The position numbers were made by a program, and so were the translations under genes. Source: Myxococcales bacterium (GTDB lineage Bacteria; Myxococcota_A; UBA9042; UBA3505). Taken from it: a stretch of DNA of 64,000 nt. A model generated the notes under the pieces. That model made no database searches. It was not told the DNA's origin and was given only the letters and a program-made list of their open reading frames with translations. Every line of letters starts with the position of its first letter. Position 1 is the stretch's first letter. Below, one piece after another: positions 32,769 to 42,371 of the stretch. Location of the stretch: contig PBVT01000047.1 of NCBI GenBank assembly GCA_002728755.1, positions 62,001 through 126,000 on the forward strand, in the 5' to 3' direction.

Positions 32769-35159
32769 TCAAGGCAAACCCGAACGCTTTCGAATCGCCC
32801 ACTCCACTCCCAGCAATAAGACCGCCAATAATAATACCCCAGCATGACTCCATAGTGGACGCTCACGCGAACGCTCTGGAAGCTCGATAACTGGAGCGGA
32901 CAAACCTATCGAATCTGGCGTATCTCGAATGGAGATCTGTCGACCACCACTTCGTTCTGTAAGTTTCTCCACCAATTGTTCGGAGTCGAAGATTCGGGAC
33001 CGTTCATGGCTTCCGGGATCCACAACCAGTCGTCGCTCTACAGAAAGTGTCCGATCATCAAACCGAGACGTAAGGACGAGTCGGTAGACACCAGGATCAG
33101 GGGCCGTGATCTTAAATGTATCTTTTCCATCGGGACCCGACGTGCATTGGAGCGAACCACAGGTGGCTTCTTTCTTACGCTCTCCCGCCTCGCATCGCGT
33201 TGGCTGGCAACGCTTCGAATCGTAGTGGGCTGATTCCAGAGGTATCCGAAGCTCAGCCTCTGACGCGTTGGGGTCGGATAGGAGATATAATGACAAGGTA
33301 TACGGGTGGTCCGTAGCGGGACGGAACGATGGGTCCGCAATCGATAATCGCACCTCTACTGGTTCATGTTCTCTTGGCACCTGTGGCTCTAACGCGAGAC
33401 GCAGTGGAGACATCTCTGGATCCTTCAACAACCAGCCAATCGTTGACGCCAGGAACCGATTATAAGCGTGGGAGTCTCCACCTTTTCCAGCATGTACAAA
33501 ATTCCAGCGCCACATGCTGGCTGTTGTGATGGCAACAGTGCGACCTTTTTCAACCTCTCGAATCGAAACGACAGGCAGTGCTTTGCCCTCTTCATCTTTC
33601 AACTCTGGGTGTTCCAACAAGGTGATCGCCCCATCACGAAGACCTGCTACCTGGTTGATCCCCTCCAATAATGGGAGCTCCGCCAGAAGCTGCTCATTTT
33701 CTGATGCGTCCGGTAGCAGCCGCAATATGGGATGATGACGACCCGACTCCGTGATCTGAGGCCGGTATGGATCGAGGAAGGACGACTCGTCCGTGGGGAA
33801 GACTCCCTCAAGGCGTACCGGTAATAGCGTTTCCAAGAGCGTATTTTGATACTGACCACGTTCAAAGGAGCGACCACCCCCTATCACCAGAAGTGCGCCT
33901 CCATTGGTTACGAAATCTCGGATGCGCTCCAGATGGGCACCAGCCCCAACCGGCCGGTAGAGAAAGTCCTGAAAGATGACCAGATCAAAACCAGGCAGCT
34001 CTTCTTCAAACAACTCGCGTACAGGAAATGGAATAAGCGAGGTTTCATGCGCCGGGTACCGAATATCGTCCTCGGCGTCGACAAGAATGAAAAACGAAAC
34101 AAGATCAACATTTGGATTGGACTTGAGATGCTCGCGTACAAATCTCTGGTCATAGGATGGGTGGCCAGCCACTTGCAGAACCCGAATCCTATCTCGAATA
34201 CAAGGTATCAGCAGCGAGTGCTCATTGTTTTCCATATAGGACTCATTGGGTAAGCCCGCGACTCGTATGGTGTAGACCCGTTCGCCAACTGTACGAGGAA
34301 GAAATGGTATCGTGTGACGATATTTATAGGTCTTGGGTCGAGTCTTGATACGCTCTGTCCGGCTCGGTCTACCGTCCTCGAAGAGGTTGATTTCGATCTG
34401 CGGTGGTAAACGACCTTGTACCTCTATCTCAACATCCAGGCTTGCTGCGTTCATCACAAATGTGAAGGATGGCCCGCGGACGTCAACAATGCGTAGATCT
34501 GCCAGACCTTTGGAACGCCCCACTGGCGCAAAGTAGATAGGCGCATCCAGTCGGTCCAAAACCTCTGCGACCTCGGTAGTCAACGACTCCTGGCCTTCTT
34601 GTAACCAACGTAAAGCCCCGTTATCTACGCCGTCACTCACGAGAATTACACCTGCCAGATCCGAACCAGATGTCTTCTCCGCCAAGGCGGTTAGAGCCTC
34701 CAGGACATATGTGGTCGAGGCCGACGGCTCCAATGTGGTCACATCCATTTGCTCGGGGATGTGCTCGAGTTGCGCCCCAAAGGTATATCGTTCAATCCGA
34801 TGGCTTTCACGCCAAGCAGACAACGGCTCGGTCAACCATCGGCGAGCAACCTTCCATCTGGAAACCTCTCCATCCGGAACACGCATCGATTCGGAAGCGT
34901 CTACAAGGATCGCGACATTACTCCGTACTTTTCGAATCAAGCGCTCTGTCTTGGCGGGCTCCAACAGAACAAGTAACAACAAAAACACGGTCAACGTTCG
35001 CAGTGTGACAATGCTGAACCGACGTAAGGGAGAGCGTACAAACCGCACATTGAACCAGGTCATCACAATGACCAATAGACCTAGCACTCCCGCAATGACC
35101 AATACCCACATCGGCCATCGTGTCGCTGTCGTCACTGTTTCAATAAGGGTTTCGTTCAT
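32769..35159 (-). CDS. VWA-domain membrane protein with GATase1-like region
   Basis: This 796-residue protein has two hydrophobic segments near the N-terminus (about 18-38 and 48-66), a VWA domain with a good MIDAS motif (NVAILVDASESM, about residue 80-92), and a large periplasmic-looking region with glutamine-amidotransferase-like strands (ALLVIGGGRSFERGQYQNT). A C-terminal helix (GVLLLAVLLLGVEWAI) completes it. It matches the large VWA proteins beside MoxR, DUF58 and DUF4159 genes. It is read from the minus strand, so this arm faces the plus-strand arm. A downstream gap of 50 nt precedes pgsA. Function in the complex is unknown. Confidence 0.85.
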   Translation of the reverse strand: MNETLIETVTTATRWPMWVLVIAGVLGLLVIVMTWFNVRFVRSPLRRFSIVTLRTLTVFLLLLVLLEPAKTERLIRKVRSNVAILVDASESMRVPDGEVSRWKVARRWLTEPLSAWRESHRIERYTFGAQLEHIPEQMDVTTLEPSASTTYVLEALTALAEKTSGSDLAGVILVSDGVDNGALRWLQEGQESLTTEVAEVLDRLDAPIYFAPVGRSKGLADLRIVDVRGPSFTFVMNAASLDVEIEVQGRLPPQIEINLFEDGRPSRTERIKTRPKTYKYRHTIPFLPRTVGERVYTIRVAGLPNESYMENNEHSLLIPCIRDRIRVLQVAGHPSYDQRFVREHLKSNPNVDLVSFFILVDAEDDIRYPAHETSLIPFPVRELFEEELPGFDLVIFQDFLYRPVGAGAHLERIRDFVTNGGALLVIGGGRSFERGQYQNTLLETLLPVRLEGVFPTDESSFLDPYRPQITESGRHHPILRLLPDASENEQLLAELPLLEGINQVAGLRDGAITLLEHPELKDEEGKALPVVSIREVEKGRTVAITTASMWRWNFVHAGKGGDSHAYNRFLASTIGWLLKDPEMSPLRLALEPQVPREHEPVEVRLSIADPSFRPATDHPYTLSLYLLSDPNASEAELRIPLESAHYDSKRCQPTRCEAGERKKEATCGSLQCTSGPDGKDTFKITAPDPGVYRLVLTSRFDDRTLSVERRLVVDPGSHERSRIFDSEQLVEKLTERSGGRQISIRDTPDSIGLSAPVIELPERSRERPLWSHAGVLLLAVLLLGVEWAIRKRSGLP

Positions 35160-35198
35160 CGTCGTTCAAATACAGGCAAGCCCATGCAATGCGTTGGC

Positions 35199-36032
35199 TC
35201 ATGGGTTTTCCGGAGGCCGAATACGCCAATTCCTCTTCTTCAGAAGATAGCGCAAATGAACCTGGTCATCTTTGTAGTGTAGGCATAAGGCGTACAGGAC
35301 CATATTGACCCCGAGCCGTATCGCCATTTCTCGTTGCTGGCCCATACCTGGCACAAGATCATAGGCCCAATTTTCAAATTCATCTCGCGCCAGAGCACCC
35401 AGCCAATCGTTATGGTTGTATAGAACCGCTATACGCGTTGAATCTTCACCACCCACGGCATCCTTACGGCCGAGGCTTATACCTTCCATATATCCCTTCC
35501 GGAGATTTCTCCCCGAGGGGTAATCCAGCCGGAAGAAACTTCGGTAGACCACATGTTCGGAAGCAATCGGGTTGAATTGCTGCATGGGGAATAGACGCTT
35601 TGCAAGTCTTCGAACCGATTCGGAAAAGCCCGTCGCATTTCGCTCCGTTTCACCCGCATTGTCGATTAAGAGAACCCCACCAGCCTCGAGATGATGACGC
35701 AGCCTGCGAACATCGGCTTCAGGAAAACGTGGAAATGGCCGGTCCCCGGATAGAACAAGAAGCGGGTATTCAAATAGATCCGGAGCATCCAGCGTTCGAT
35801 GAATATCCGTAAGATCGGTTTCGACACTTGTCCGAAACGCGACCTCCCGCATCAGCACGCGAAGCGCACCTGGACGAGCCAGCCAATTGCCACCCGCGTA
35901 ACGAATCTGAACAGCCCGGACCTTACTACTCGGCCCGATGGCGGTAGCCTGTCGCGGCAAAACCACGCCCGCGAAAAGAAGAAGGCTCAGAAGGCACCCG
36001 TAGGCGAATCGACTTGTATGGCTAGTCATCAA
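35199..36032 (-). CDS. DUF4159 exported protein
   Basis: This 277-residue protein has a signal peptide (SLLLFAGVVLPRQATA) and the DUF4159 fold. VRAVQIRYAGGNWLARPGAL starts it, LVLSGDRPFPRFPEADVRRL and GGVLLIDNAG are the amidotransferase-like core, and YNHNDWLGAL with ENWAYDLVPG completes it. DUF4159 is a standard member of MoxR/VWA envelope clusters. The gene lies 39 nt upstream of the large VWA gene on the same strand, and its start overlaps the stop of the preceding gene by four bases. Confidence 0.9.
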   Translation of the reverse strand: MMTSHTSRFAYGCLLSLLLFAGVVLPRQATAIGPSSKVRAVQIRYAGGNWLARPGALRVLMREVAFRTSVETDLTDIHRTLDAPDLFEYPLLVLSGDRPFPRFPEADVRRLRHHLEAGGVLLIDNAGETERNATGFSESVRRLAKRLFPMQQFNPIASEHVVYRSFFRLDYPSGRNLRKGYMEGISLGRKDAVGGEDSTRIAVLYNHNDWLGALARDEFENWAYDLVPGMGQQREMAIRLGVNMVLYALCLHYKDDQVHLRYLLKKRNWRIRPPENP

Positions 36033-38434
36033 GGGAACTCCACCATAAGGTCGTAAAAGGTCTGCGGGAAATCTGAACTCACTCGGAAAAGATAGACACC
36101 AGGCGCTGGTAGAATCGTCTCGAGCACTCCTCTTGGCCCCTCGTTATTCGCCACAGCGAGTGTGCTTCCGTCCGCGTGAATCTGTTCGAGCTTTACCGTC
36201 TCGATAGACGAAGCATAGAAGGCGACCAGACGTAAAGATGTCGGTTCATCTACATGAAGGGCAAAATAATCCATTTGCCCTGTGCACAATAAGAGCCGTG
36301 TGGTCCAACCCGCAGGTAAAAGCTTCGCAAGCTCGACGGTATGATTGGGTTCAAACCGATCCACGGGACATCCTACGGAATGATTTGTTACCGAGAAGGT
36401 CATTCCGTAGGGGGTATTCGTGGCCGTGCCTGTTACCCGTAATGTATAGGTGCCTTCGATTAACGCCTGGGTAGTAATACTTCCGACACCAGAGGAAACC
36501 TCGGTCCCATTCGTGTCCAGAATCGCTATATCGACTCCAAGTCCTTCCATATTCCACGCTTCAAATTCGTAGGACTCCTGCGAATTGATTGTGTGTCGGA
36601 AATAATCAGAGGTTCCCTTACAAAGCATCAATCCCGGTTGATAGCTCTCTGGAATCAATGGGGCCTCATTCGGTGATCCGTTGGGGGCAAACAGATCGTC
36701 TAAACATGTACCACTCGTATCGACTGCTATCTGTAACGAATAGCTGGCGCTGTTTCGTCCCCCCTCAGAATACACGCGTAGGAAATAATTTCCCTGGGGA
36801 AGATTGGTTTGCAACGTCTCATTTTTTCCTCGACTACTCGCCTGTCGAACGACCGTGACTCCATCCGAGGCAAGTATCTGTAGATCGATATCGGCCTCAT
36901 CCGCGTCAAAGTCGGCCTCGACGCTCAGAACACTCTGGCTTTCAATATCCAGGCGTACATAGTCCTCGTCTCCAGGGCAAAGAGTGCGTTGCTGTTGTAC
37001 GACCACACCGATCGGGTTCGATAACCCAGGGGTGTCGTCGGGTTCATAGCTGTCCTCGGAACAAGAGTCTTCCGTTATCTCCAGGTTCAATCGTACCGTC
37101 CCCGGTGCCACTCCCCCCGGCATGCTGGTCACTACACGCAACGGACCGGGATCAGCCATCGGGCTGCGAACCAGTGGGACCGTCCCGGTTCCCTCTGCGC
37201 TCGCCAAGACCAGACCTGGGTTCGCTCCATATAGGTCAACCCGGACCAGGTTCGGATCCGCTGTTCGAGCCACTACCGAGACGGCATCGTCCAATCCAAT
37301 AGGAACTTCGACCTGTTGGTCCATTCCTGGGCAAAGCAATAGCTCCAAAGGTTCACCGCTCTCGATCGAGACGGCCTCTTGCCCCTGAGCTGGACACGAT
37401 CCTGGCATAAGAGAGACCGTTCGTCCTCCGAATTTTGGGATGCGAGTTTCATGATCGCAGAGGGTGCTATCGGCATCATCATCATCTCGCACCTGGACAC
37501 TGACATTGGCGAGTGCTGCGCTCATACCTCCCAGAGCCTGTCGAGTGATTGTGGACTGATACAGATCCCCCTGCCTGCTCAAAGGCGCAACGCCACTGAT
37601 TACCTGCTCTCCCTGTAAATCGTAGGAAACCCAGGTCGCCATGACCGAGCCAATCTCGGATTCCGGGTCATCCGCACGAACCGATATTGAGAGGTTCCCC
37701 AATCCATCGGGGTTGGCCGTCAGATCTTTCACGATCGGCCATGTCCCCGGGCAGTCTCGAAGCTGAAAGCTGTTGGCCAGAACAACTGATATGGTGTGCG
37801 TCACCAATGGATGGCTCTCATCCTTGACCGCCAACACAAGAGACCACAGCGTCTTCTCTTCGATCTGCGCCGGTGTTGGAACCCAGGTCACCGTATGGGT
37901 TCGATCGTCAATACTCGACCAGCTTGCTTCTGGTAGATCCTGAAGGATCTGGAAGTCCAACTCGGAGCTGTCATCATCCTTGATCTCGATAAGGATCGAG
38001 ATGCGATCCTCATTGGCCAAATCAAGCACCACCCCATGCGGTGCGAAGAAAACAGGTGTCCCTCCATCAGGATAACCAATTAAAGTGAATTCAACTTCGG
38101 CACGATGACCCGTAACCGATTGGGCGGTTATGTTTACCGTATAGATTCGCCCCCCAGGCTCCACCTCACTTGCGATCGGAGCCCACCGCAAACGGATGCC
38201 CTTATTGGTGGGATACGCCTCCGCCGTTGCGGGCAAGCCAACGACGGTATAGTGAATCGGATCTCCGGTCGGGTTGTAGACGATGATATCGCTCTCCATC
38301 ACCGACCCTACGGTTGCAACAAGCTCGCTCGGCACAAGAATCTCAAGTGCAGGCCCTCCACCACACCGGACAAGAATCAGGAGTAGACCAATAGGGATCA
38401 GCCGAAATAACGTTCGTAGAGCGCGAAAGTGCAT
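36029..38434 (-). CDS. Exported protein with three PPC-type repeats
   Basis: This 801-residue secreted or lipid-anchored protein begins the minus-strand arm. The N-terminus (LIPIGLLLILVRCGGG) looks like a lipoprotein signal but has Arg before the Cys, so lipidation is uncertain. Residues about 30-330 contain cadherin/Ig-like sandwich domains. The C-terminal ~350 residues hold three repeats starting CSEDSYEPDD, CLDDLFAPNG and CPVDRFEPNH, each followed by DYVRL- or DYFALHV-type strands. These are bacterial pre-peptidase C-terminal (PPC) domains, usually found on secreted proteins. It overlaps the DUF4159 gene by four bases, which ties it to the cluster. Confidence 0.82.
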   Translation of the reverse strand: MHFRALRTLFRLIPIGLLLILVRCGGGPALEILVPSELVATVGSVMESDIIVYNPTGDPIHYTVVGLPATAEAYPTNKGIRLRWAPIASEVEPGGRIYTVNITAQSVTGHRAEVEFTLIGYPDGGTPVFFAPHGVVLDLANEDRISILIEIKDDDSSELDFQILQDLPEASWSSIDDRTHTVTWVPTPAQIEEKTLWSLVLAVKDESHPLVTHTISVVLANSFQLRDCPGTWPIVKDLTANPDGLGNLSISVRADDPESEIGSVMATWVSYDLQGEQVISGVAPLSRQGDLYQSTITRQALGGMSAALANVSVQVRDDDDADSTLCDHETRIPKFGGRTVSLMPGSCPAQGQEAVSIESGEPLELLLCPGMDQQVEVPIGLDDAVSVVARTADPNLVRVDLYGANPGLVLASAEGTGTVPLVRSPMADPGPLRVVTSMPGGVAPGTVRLNLEITEDSCSEDSYEPDDTPGLSNPIGVVVQQQRTLCPGDEDYVRLDIESQSVLSVEADFDADEADIDLQILASDGVTVVRQASSRGKNETLQTNLPQGNYFLRVYSEGGRNSASYSLQIAVDTSGTCLDDLFAPNGSPNEAPLIPESYQPGLMLCKGTSDYFRHTINSQESYEFEAWNMEGLGVDIAILDTNGTEVSSGVGSITTQALIEGTYTLRVTGTATNTPYGMTFSVTNHSVGCPVDRFEPNHTVELAKLLPAGWTTRLLLCTGQMDYFALHVDEPTSLRLVAFYASSIETVKLEQIHADGSTLAVANNEGPRGVLETILPAPGVYLFRVSSDFPQTFYDLMVEFP

Positions 38435-38560
38435 CCCTGATCGTCTACCAGATTCAGAGCAATGGGGTCCATCTTGTGTTTGGTTTTGTCGAAACTTTTC
38501 TGAGTTGCCGTAAAAGACAATTCATGGCCTATTCCTGCCCAGATGTATTTCGTATGACCC

Positions 38561-40117
38561 ATGCACCCTGGCTTTGAAAGATCCATTCACCGAATCGTAG
38601 GTTCCAACCGTGTCTCACAACGGACGACGGATCGGCAGACCTATTCCAGTGATATGTGGACAAAGGCGCAGATATGGCGACTTCAGGGGAACCCTTCAAA
38701 GCATCGCCCCGATTTAATCGTCTGGCCTGAAACCGTCGAAGAGATCTCCGCGATCGTCCGTGCCTGCCAGAAATTTTCCGTCCCTATTATACCCTACGGA
38801 GCTGGTTCAGGAGTATGTGGTGGCACCACCCCCACGCGTGGAGGGCTTATCCTCGACCTGAAACGACTAAACCGTGTCCTTGCAGTCGATCATGATGGGT
38901 ATACCGTACATGCGGAGGCAGGTGTAATCGGCGAGGTTCTGGAGCGAACTGTGAACCGGGTGGGCTGTACCGTAGGCCATTTCCCGTCCTCCATTTATTG
39001 CAGCACCGTCGGTGGTTGGATCAGTACGCGTTCCGCGGGTCAATATTCATCCCGGTACGGCAAGATCGAAGACATCGTATTGGGCGTGCGTTTCGTCGAT
39101 GGTATGGGGCGAGTCTGGGACACACGGAACAGTCCTGAGGGGATCCGAAGCCTGAACCTTTTACCGTTAATCACAGGCAGTGAAGGGATCCTTGGTGTGA
39201 TTACGGACGCCCATCTACGAATGCATCCCCAGCCGCAGACAGCAGGTTTCCGCGGTATAGAGGTACCCGATATTCAAACGGGATTGGAGCTGGTTCGTAT
39301 TCTTGGTCAGATGAATCACCGGCCCCTCCTTGTTCGATTATATGATCCACTCGATACAGCTGTTTGCGGTCTGGATAAGTCCGAAGCGACTGACGGGAAT
39401 CTGGTACAGGGTATACAGAGTCTAATTGGTCGTCTCAGCTCCAAACTCGGCTTTATGGCCCAGGAAAAAATGGACGACCTCGGAAGCAGTATGCAGGCAT
39501 TCGGGCTAACCTACCCTTCCGTCTCCAACCGTGTCACACGTCTGATTCGAGAATCCTGCCTACTCGTTTTTGGATTTGACGGAGATGAAGAAGGGGTCGC
39601 ACGCTCGATGCGATATGCTCTCCAGCAGGCCGATAAGTTGGAATGTATTGATCTGGGAGAGGCTCCTGGCATCACCTGGCTCCAAACTCGCCACGATGCT
39701 TCGTTCCGGCAGTCATCTGTATACGCCCTTGGTGGTTTTATCGACACCATGGAGGTCGCAACAACATACGATAATCTATATCGGCTCTACGATCGTGTTA
39801 TGCGCGCCACAGCACCCTACGCTGTAACCATGGCACATTTCTCTCATGCCTATCGTGAAGGTTGTTCCATTTACTTTACGTTTGGTGCACGCCATCGGAA
39901 CCCTACGCAGCTTGAAGATCTCTATCGTCGAGTATGGAGGATGGCCATGAATACCGTCATCGAGAACGGTGGGACCCTGTCTCATCACCACGGAATTGGC
40001 CTCTTGAAGCGAGACCGTATGCGCGACGAACTCGGAGCTGGAGTCGACGCCATCCGAGCCTTGAAAGAGGCTCTTGATCCAAATCAGATCTTCAATCCGG
40101 GGAAGCTCATACCGTGA
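38561..40117 (+). CDS. FAD-linked oxidase, alkyl-DHAP synthase-like
   Basis: This 518-residue FAD-binding (PCMH/VAO fold) protein is closest to alkylglycerone-phosphate synthase (ADPS), which replaces the acyl group of acyl-DHAP with a fatty alcohol to make ether lipids. Matches include PYGAGSGVCGGT near residue 80, STVGGWISTRSAGQ (148-161), GSEGILGVITDA, HFSHAYREGCSIYFTF and the histidine triad in GGTLSHHHGIG (residues 470-480). Glycolate and D-lactate dehydrogenases (GlcD) share the fold but lack the SHHHGIG/HFSH pair in this form. It starts an overlapping operon with a second FAD protein, an Fe-S protein and a lipid kinase-like gene. That mix leaves it open whether it is a synthase or a dehydrogenase. 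Confidence 0.82.
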   Translation: MHPGFERSIHRIVGSNRVSQRTTDRQTYSSDMWTKAQIWRLQGNPSKHRPDLIVWPETVEEISAIVRACQKFSVPIIPYGAGSGVCGGTTPTRGGLILDLKRLNRVLAVDHDGYTVHAEAGVIGEVLERTVNRVGCTVGHFPSSIYCSTVGGWISTRSAGQYSSRYGKIEDIVLGVRFVDGMGRVWDTRNSPEGIRSLNLLPLITGSEGILGVITDAHLRMHPQPQTAGFRGIEVPDIQTGLELVRILGQMNHRPLLVRLYDPLDTAVCGLDKSEATDGNLVQGIQSLIGRLSSKLGFMAQEKMDDLGSSMQAFGLTYPSVSNRVTRLIRESCLLVFGFDGDEEGVARSMRYALQQADKLECIDLGEAPGITWLQTRHDASFRQSSVYALGGFIDTMEVATTYDNLYRLYDRVMRATAPYAVTMAHFSHAYREGCSIYFTFGARHRNPTQLEDLYRRVWRMAMNTVIENGGTLSHHHGIGLLKRDRMRDELGAGVDAIRALKEALDPNQIFNPGKLIP

Positions 40118-41271
40118 ACCGTAAACAAAAAATGGCCATACTCGCCACGGAGCTTCAGACGCGACTACGAGGCCGCCTTCCCAGTGATCGTATTCTGGTG
40201 GAACCACAAGGACGAGATGTCGCCACCCTATGTCCGGAGACAGGGGCGGAACTAAGCCAGCTACTTGCGACCGTCCGGGAGCTACAACTCCTCTTGAAGG
40301 ACCCCACAACAAGGCGAACATCGGGCAAGTACTATGTCGGACTCGATCTAAATCGACTGTCTCGTATTCTAGACCTGGATGTGACATCGCACTGTGTAAC
40401 AATTCAATCCGGAGTTACCCTCGGTAGCTTAGAGCAGTGGTTGGTCATCCACGGCTGGAGTCTTGGTTGGGTGCATTCCGGACTTGAGCAACACACCGTT
40501 GCGGAGGTTCTACAATCCTCTCTTCCTACATTCCCTAGTCCCAGATATACGGATCCAATCCGCTCCGTACGAGGGTATCAAGGCATCCTTCCATCCGGAG
40601 GAGAGGTCTGGAATAAGACCGGTCCTGCCCGAGCTACTGGCCCCAATCTTCTGGGCATGTTTTCTGGCGGATACGAGTTGGGCGTTCTTACTCGTATTGT
40701 GTTCTCGATCCACCCTGTTCCCACCAACACAACAGTCGCGGAAGTCACCGCAACGTCACCGCAAGATCTGCTATCGTTAGCGGGGCTCGAGTGCCGATCC
40801 CCTCATAAGCCCCATCGAATCCTGGTTTGTAAGCTAGCACCAAAGCGAAAAAAACAACGATGGAAGCTCGTCGCTTCCTGGAATGACTCAGAAGCGGCTG
40901 CACAACAATTTGCCGATCGTACTCGTTTTCGTGGACACGACCCCATCATTCACCGAGGCTGTGATCCCGATGTCCTGGAGGAATACGCACCTCGTACCGA
41001 CAATTTCTTTACGGGGATTGCAGGCAAGATACCCGATGAACTTCTATCCAAAATGGAACGTAGTCCAGCTCGCTGGATCATCGGGTTTAGAAACGCCCAT
41101 GAGCTACAGCTATGGCCACATTCTGAGGATCATGCGGACCCGGACGATATCACTCGTAAGTGGTTTCACGACCAGAACCACGACGTACAAGAGCAACACA
41201 AAAAGTTACGCAAAAGCCTGATACAAAAATTGACTATCGACGCCGAGAATACGTCTCGCGAATCCGTATGA
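40114..41271 (+). CDS. FAD-binding (GlcE-like) protein, divergent
   Basis: This 385-residue protein starts at a GTG overlapping the previous stop. It has features of the PCMH FAD fold: VATLCPETGAELSQLLATV, VTIQSGVTLGSLEQWLVIHG, and GGYELGVLTRIVFSIHP, the usual end of the FAD domain. The canonical glycine-rich nucleotide loop (PxGxGT) is missing; in its place stands TTRRTSGKYYVGLDL, so FAD may bind weakly or not at all. GlcE has a similar reduced form within the glycolate oxidase complex GlcDEF. The next gene is a GlcF-like Fe-S protein, giving a D-E-F-like order here. Confidence 0.7.
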   Translation: MNRKQKMAILATELQTRLRGRLPSDRILVEPQGRDVATLCPETGAELSQLLATVRELQLLLKDPTTRRTSGKYYVGLDLNRLSRILDLDVTSHCVTIQSGVTLGSLEQWLVIHGWSLGWVHSGLEQHTVAEVLQSSLPTFPSPRYTDPIRSVRGYQGILPSGGEVWNKTGPARATGPNLLGMFSGGYELGVLTRIVFSIHPVPTNTTVAEVTATSPQDLLSLAGLECRSPHKPHRILVCKLAPKRKKQRWKLVASWNDSEAAAQQFADRTRFRGHDPIIHRGCDPDVLEEYAPRTDNFFTGIAGKIPDELLSKMERSPARWIIGFRNAHELQLWPHSEDHADPDDITRKWFHDQNHDVQEQHKKLRKSLIQKLTIDAENTSRESV

Positions 41272-42371
41272 CACATCACGATACAACAACCTGTGTTTTC
41301 TGCCCGGACCTATGCCTCTATAGCTGTCCAACGGTGCGTGGCTCTGGGAATTCTTCGAGTTCACCATTTGCAAAGGTCAGCGTTCTCCATTGGTTGAATC
41401 GCTTTCCGGACAGCTCCGGAACGAAGGCGGAAGATGTCGCCTATCTCTGTACGAACTGTGGTCTGTGTACAGAGGTCTGCCTTCACGACCAACCGGTCGG
41501 GCAATGGCTCTTCGAAAAACGTCAGGAATTGTTTTCTGAGCGAAAAGTTCCCGCACAAGCGTTACGGATGTGCCCGGACGAAGACTCTCTTCGCCAGACT
41601 CTTGTGGAAAGTGCGGAACTAATCAACAGCTCAAAAACACCATCGATCGTGTTCTTTCCGGGTTGTGACATGTTGAAGCAGGGGCCAGAAAAAGTCGCGC
41701 AGGTCGTGGAAGTACTCGACCGCGTGGGCATCCACGATGTGGGACTGGATGTGGATGGTCCGGTCTGCTGTGGGGCTCCTTGGCGAGATGTCGGAGACGA
41801 AGCCGGTTTCTTAAGTCGTATCGCCACGTGGCACCGAAGGTTCGAGCGATTCGAAGGTGTTGTAGTCGCTGAACCCAGGTGTTCGCGCGCCTTGAAAGAT
41901 GCGTCCGTAGAGTCGTCACGCAAACGGCGCTATCCACAGACATTCCAGCTTTGGAAGGTTCTAACCAGAAGCCTGCGTAGTCCCTCTAGAAAAAAGATTC
42001 CGCACGTGGTGTCTCTGCATAAAAGCTGTCATATTGCACGACATCTCGAACCACACATTATGCCGGAATGCTTGTCTGAGGGCTTTGTCATCGAACGAAC
42101 GCAAGAGAACGTATTTTCCGGCCGTCAGGAACAATGTTGCGGTCACGCGGGTGGGTTTTCTGAATGGGCCGAAGAAAACGCTCTACGAGCAGGAGAGGTA
42201 CTAATGGAGGAGGCCTCCTCTACCGGTGCGGATCAGATCTTATCCCTGGCACCAGCCTGTGCCCACCATCTTCGTAGGGCTCGAGCAAACCGCACAGACC
42301 TGCCGGATATCATCGATATTGTAGAATTCACCCAGAAGGCACTGGACGCAGGCACAGGAAAACAAGAATGA
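41268..42371 (+). CDS. Fe-S (CCG-domain) oxidoreductase, GlcF-like
   Basis: This 367-residue protein has two N-terminal [4Fe-4S] ferredoxin motifs (CVFCPDLCLYSC and CTNCGLCTEVC). Two CCG domains follow, each with a CCG motif (PVCCGAPWRDVG and EQCCGHAGGFSEW, with upstream PGCDM and KSCHI cysteines). This is the layout of GlcF/heterodisulfide-reductase-like subunits that pass electrons from a flavin enzyme toward quinones. The frame opens at 41160, but ATG 41268 overlaps the previous stop (ATGA) and starts the conserved region. It strongly suggests the operon encodes an electron-transferring flavoprotein complex, even though the first subunit looks ADPS-like. Confidence 0.85.
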   Translation: MTHHDTTTCVFCPDLCLYSCPTVRGSGNSSSSPFAKVSVLHWLNRFPDSSGTKAEDVAYLCTNCGLCTEVCLHDQPVGQWLFEKRQELFSERKVPAQALRMCPDEDSLRQTLVESAELINSSKTPSIVFFPGCDMLKQGPEKVAQVVEVLDRVGIHDVGLDVDGPVCCGAPWRDVGDEAGFLSRIATWHRRFERFEGVVVAEPRCSRALKDASVESSRKRRYPQTFQLWKVLTRSLRSPSRKKIPHVVSLHKSCHIARHLEPHIMPECLSEGFVIERTQENVFSGRQEQCCGHAGGFSEWAEENALRAGEVLMEEASSTGADQILSLAPACAHHLRRARANRTDLPDIIDIVEFTQKALDAGTGKQE

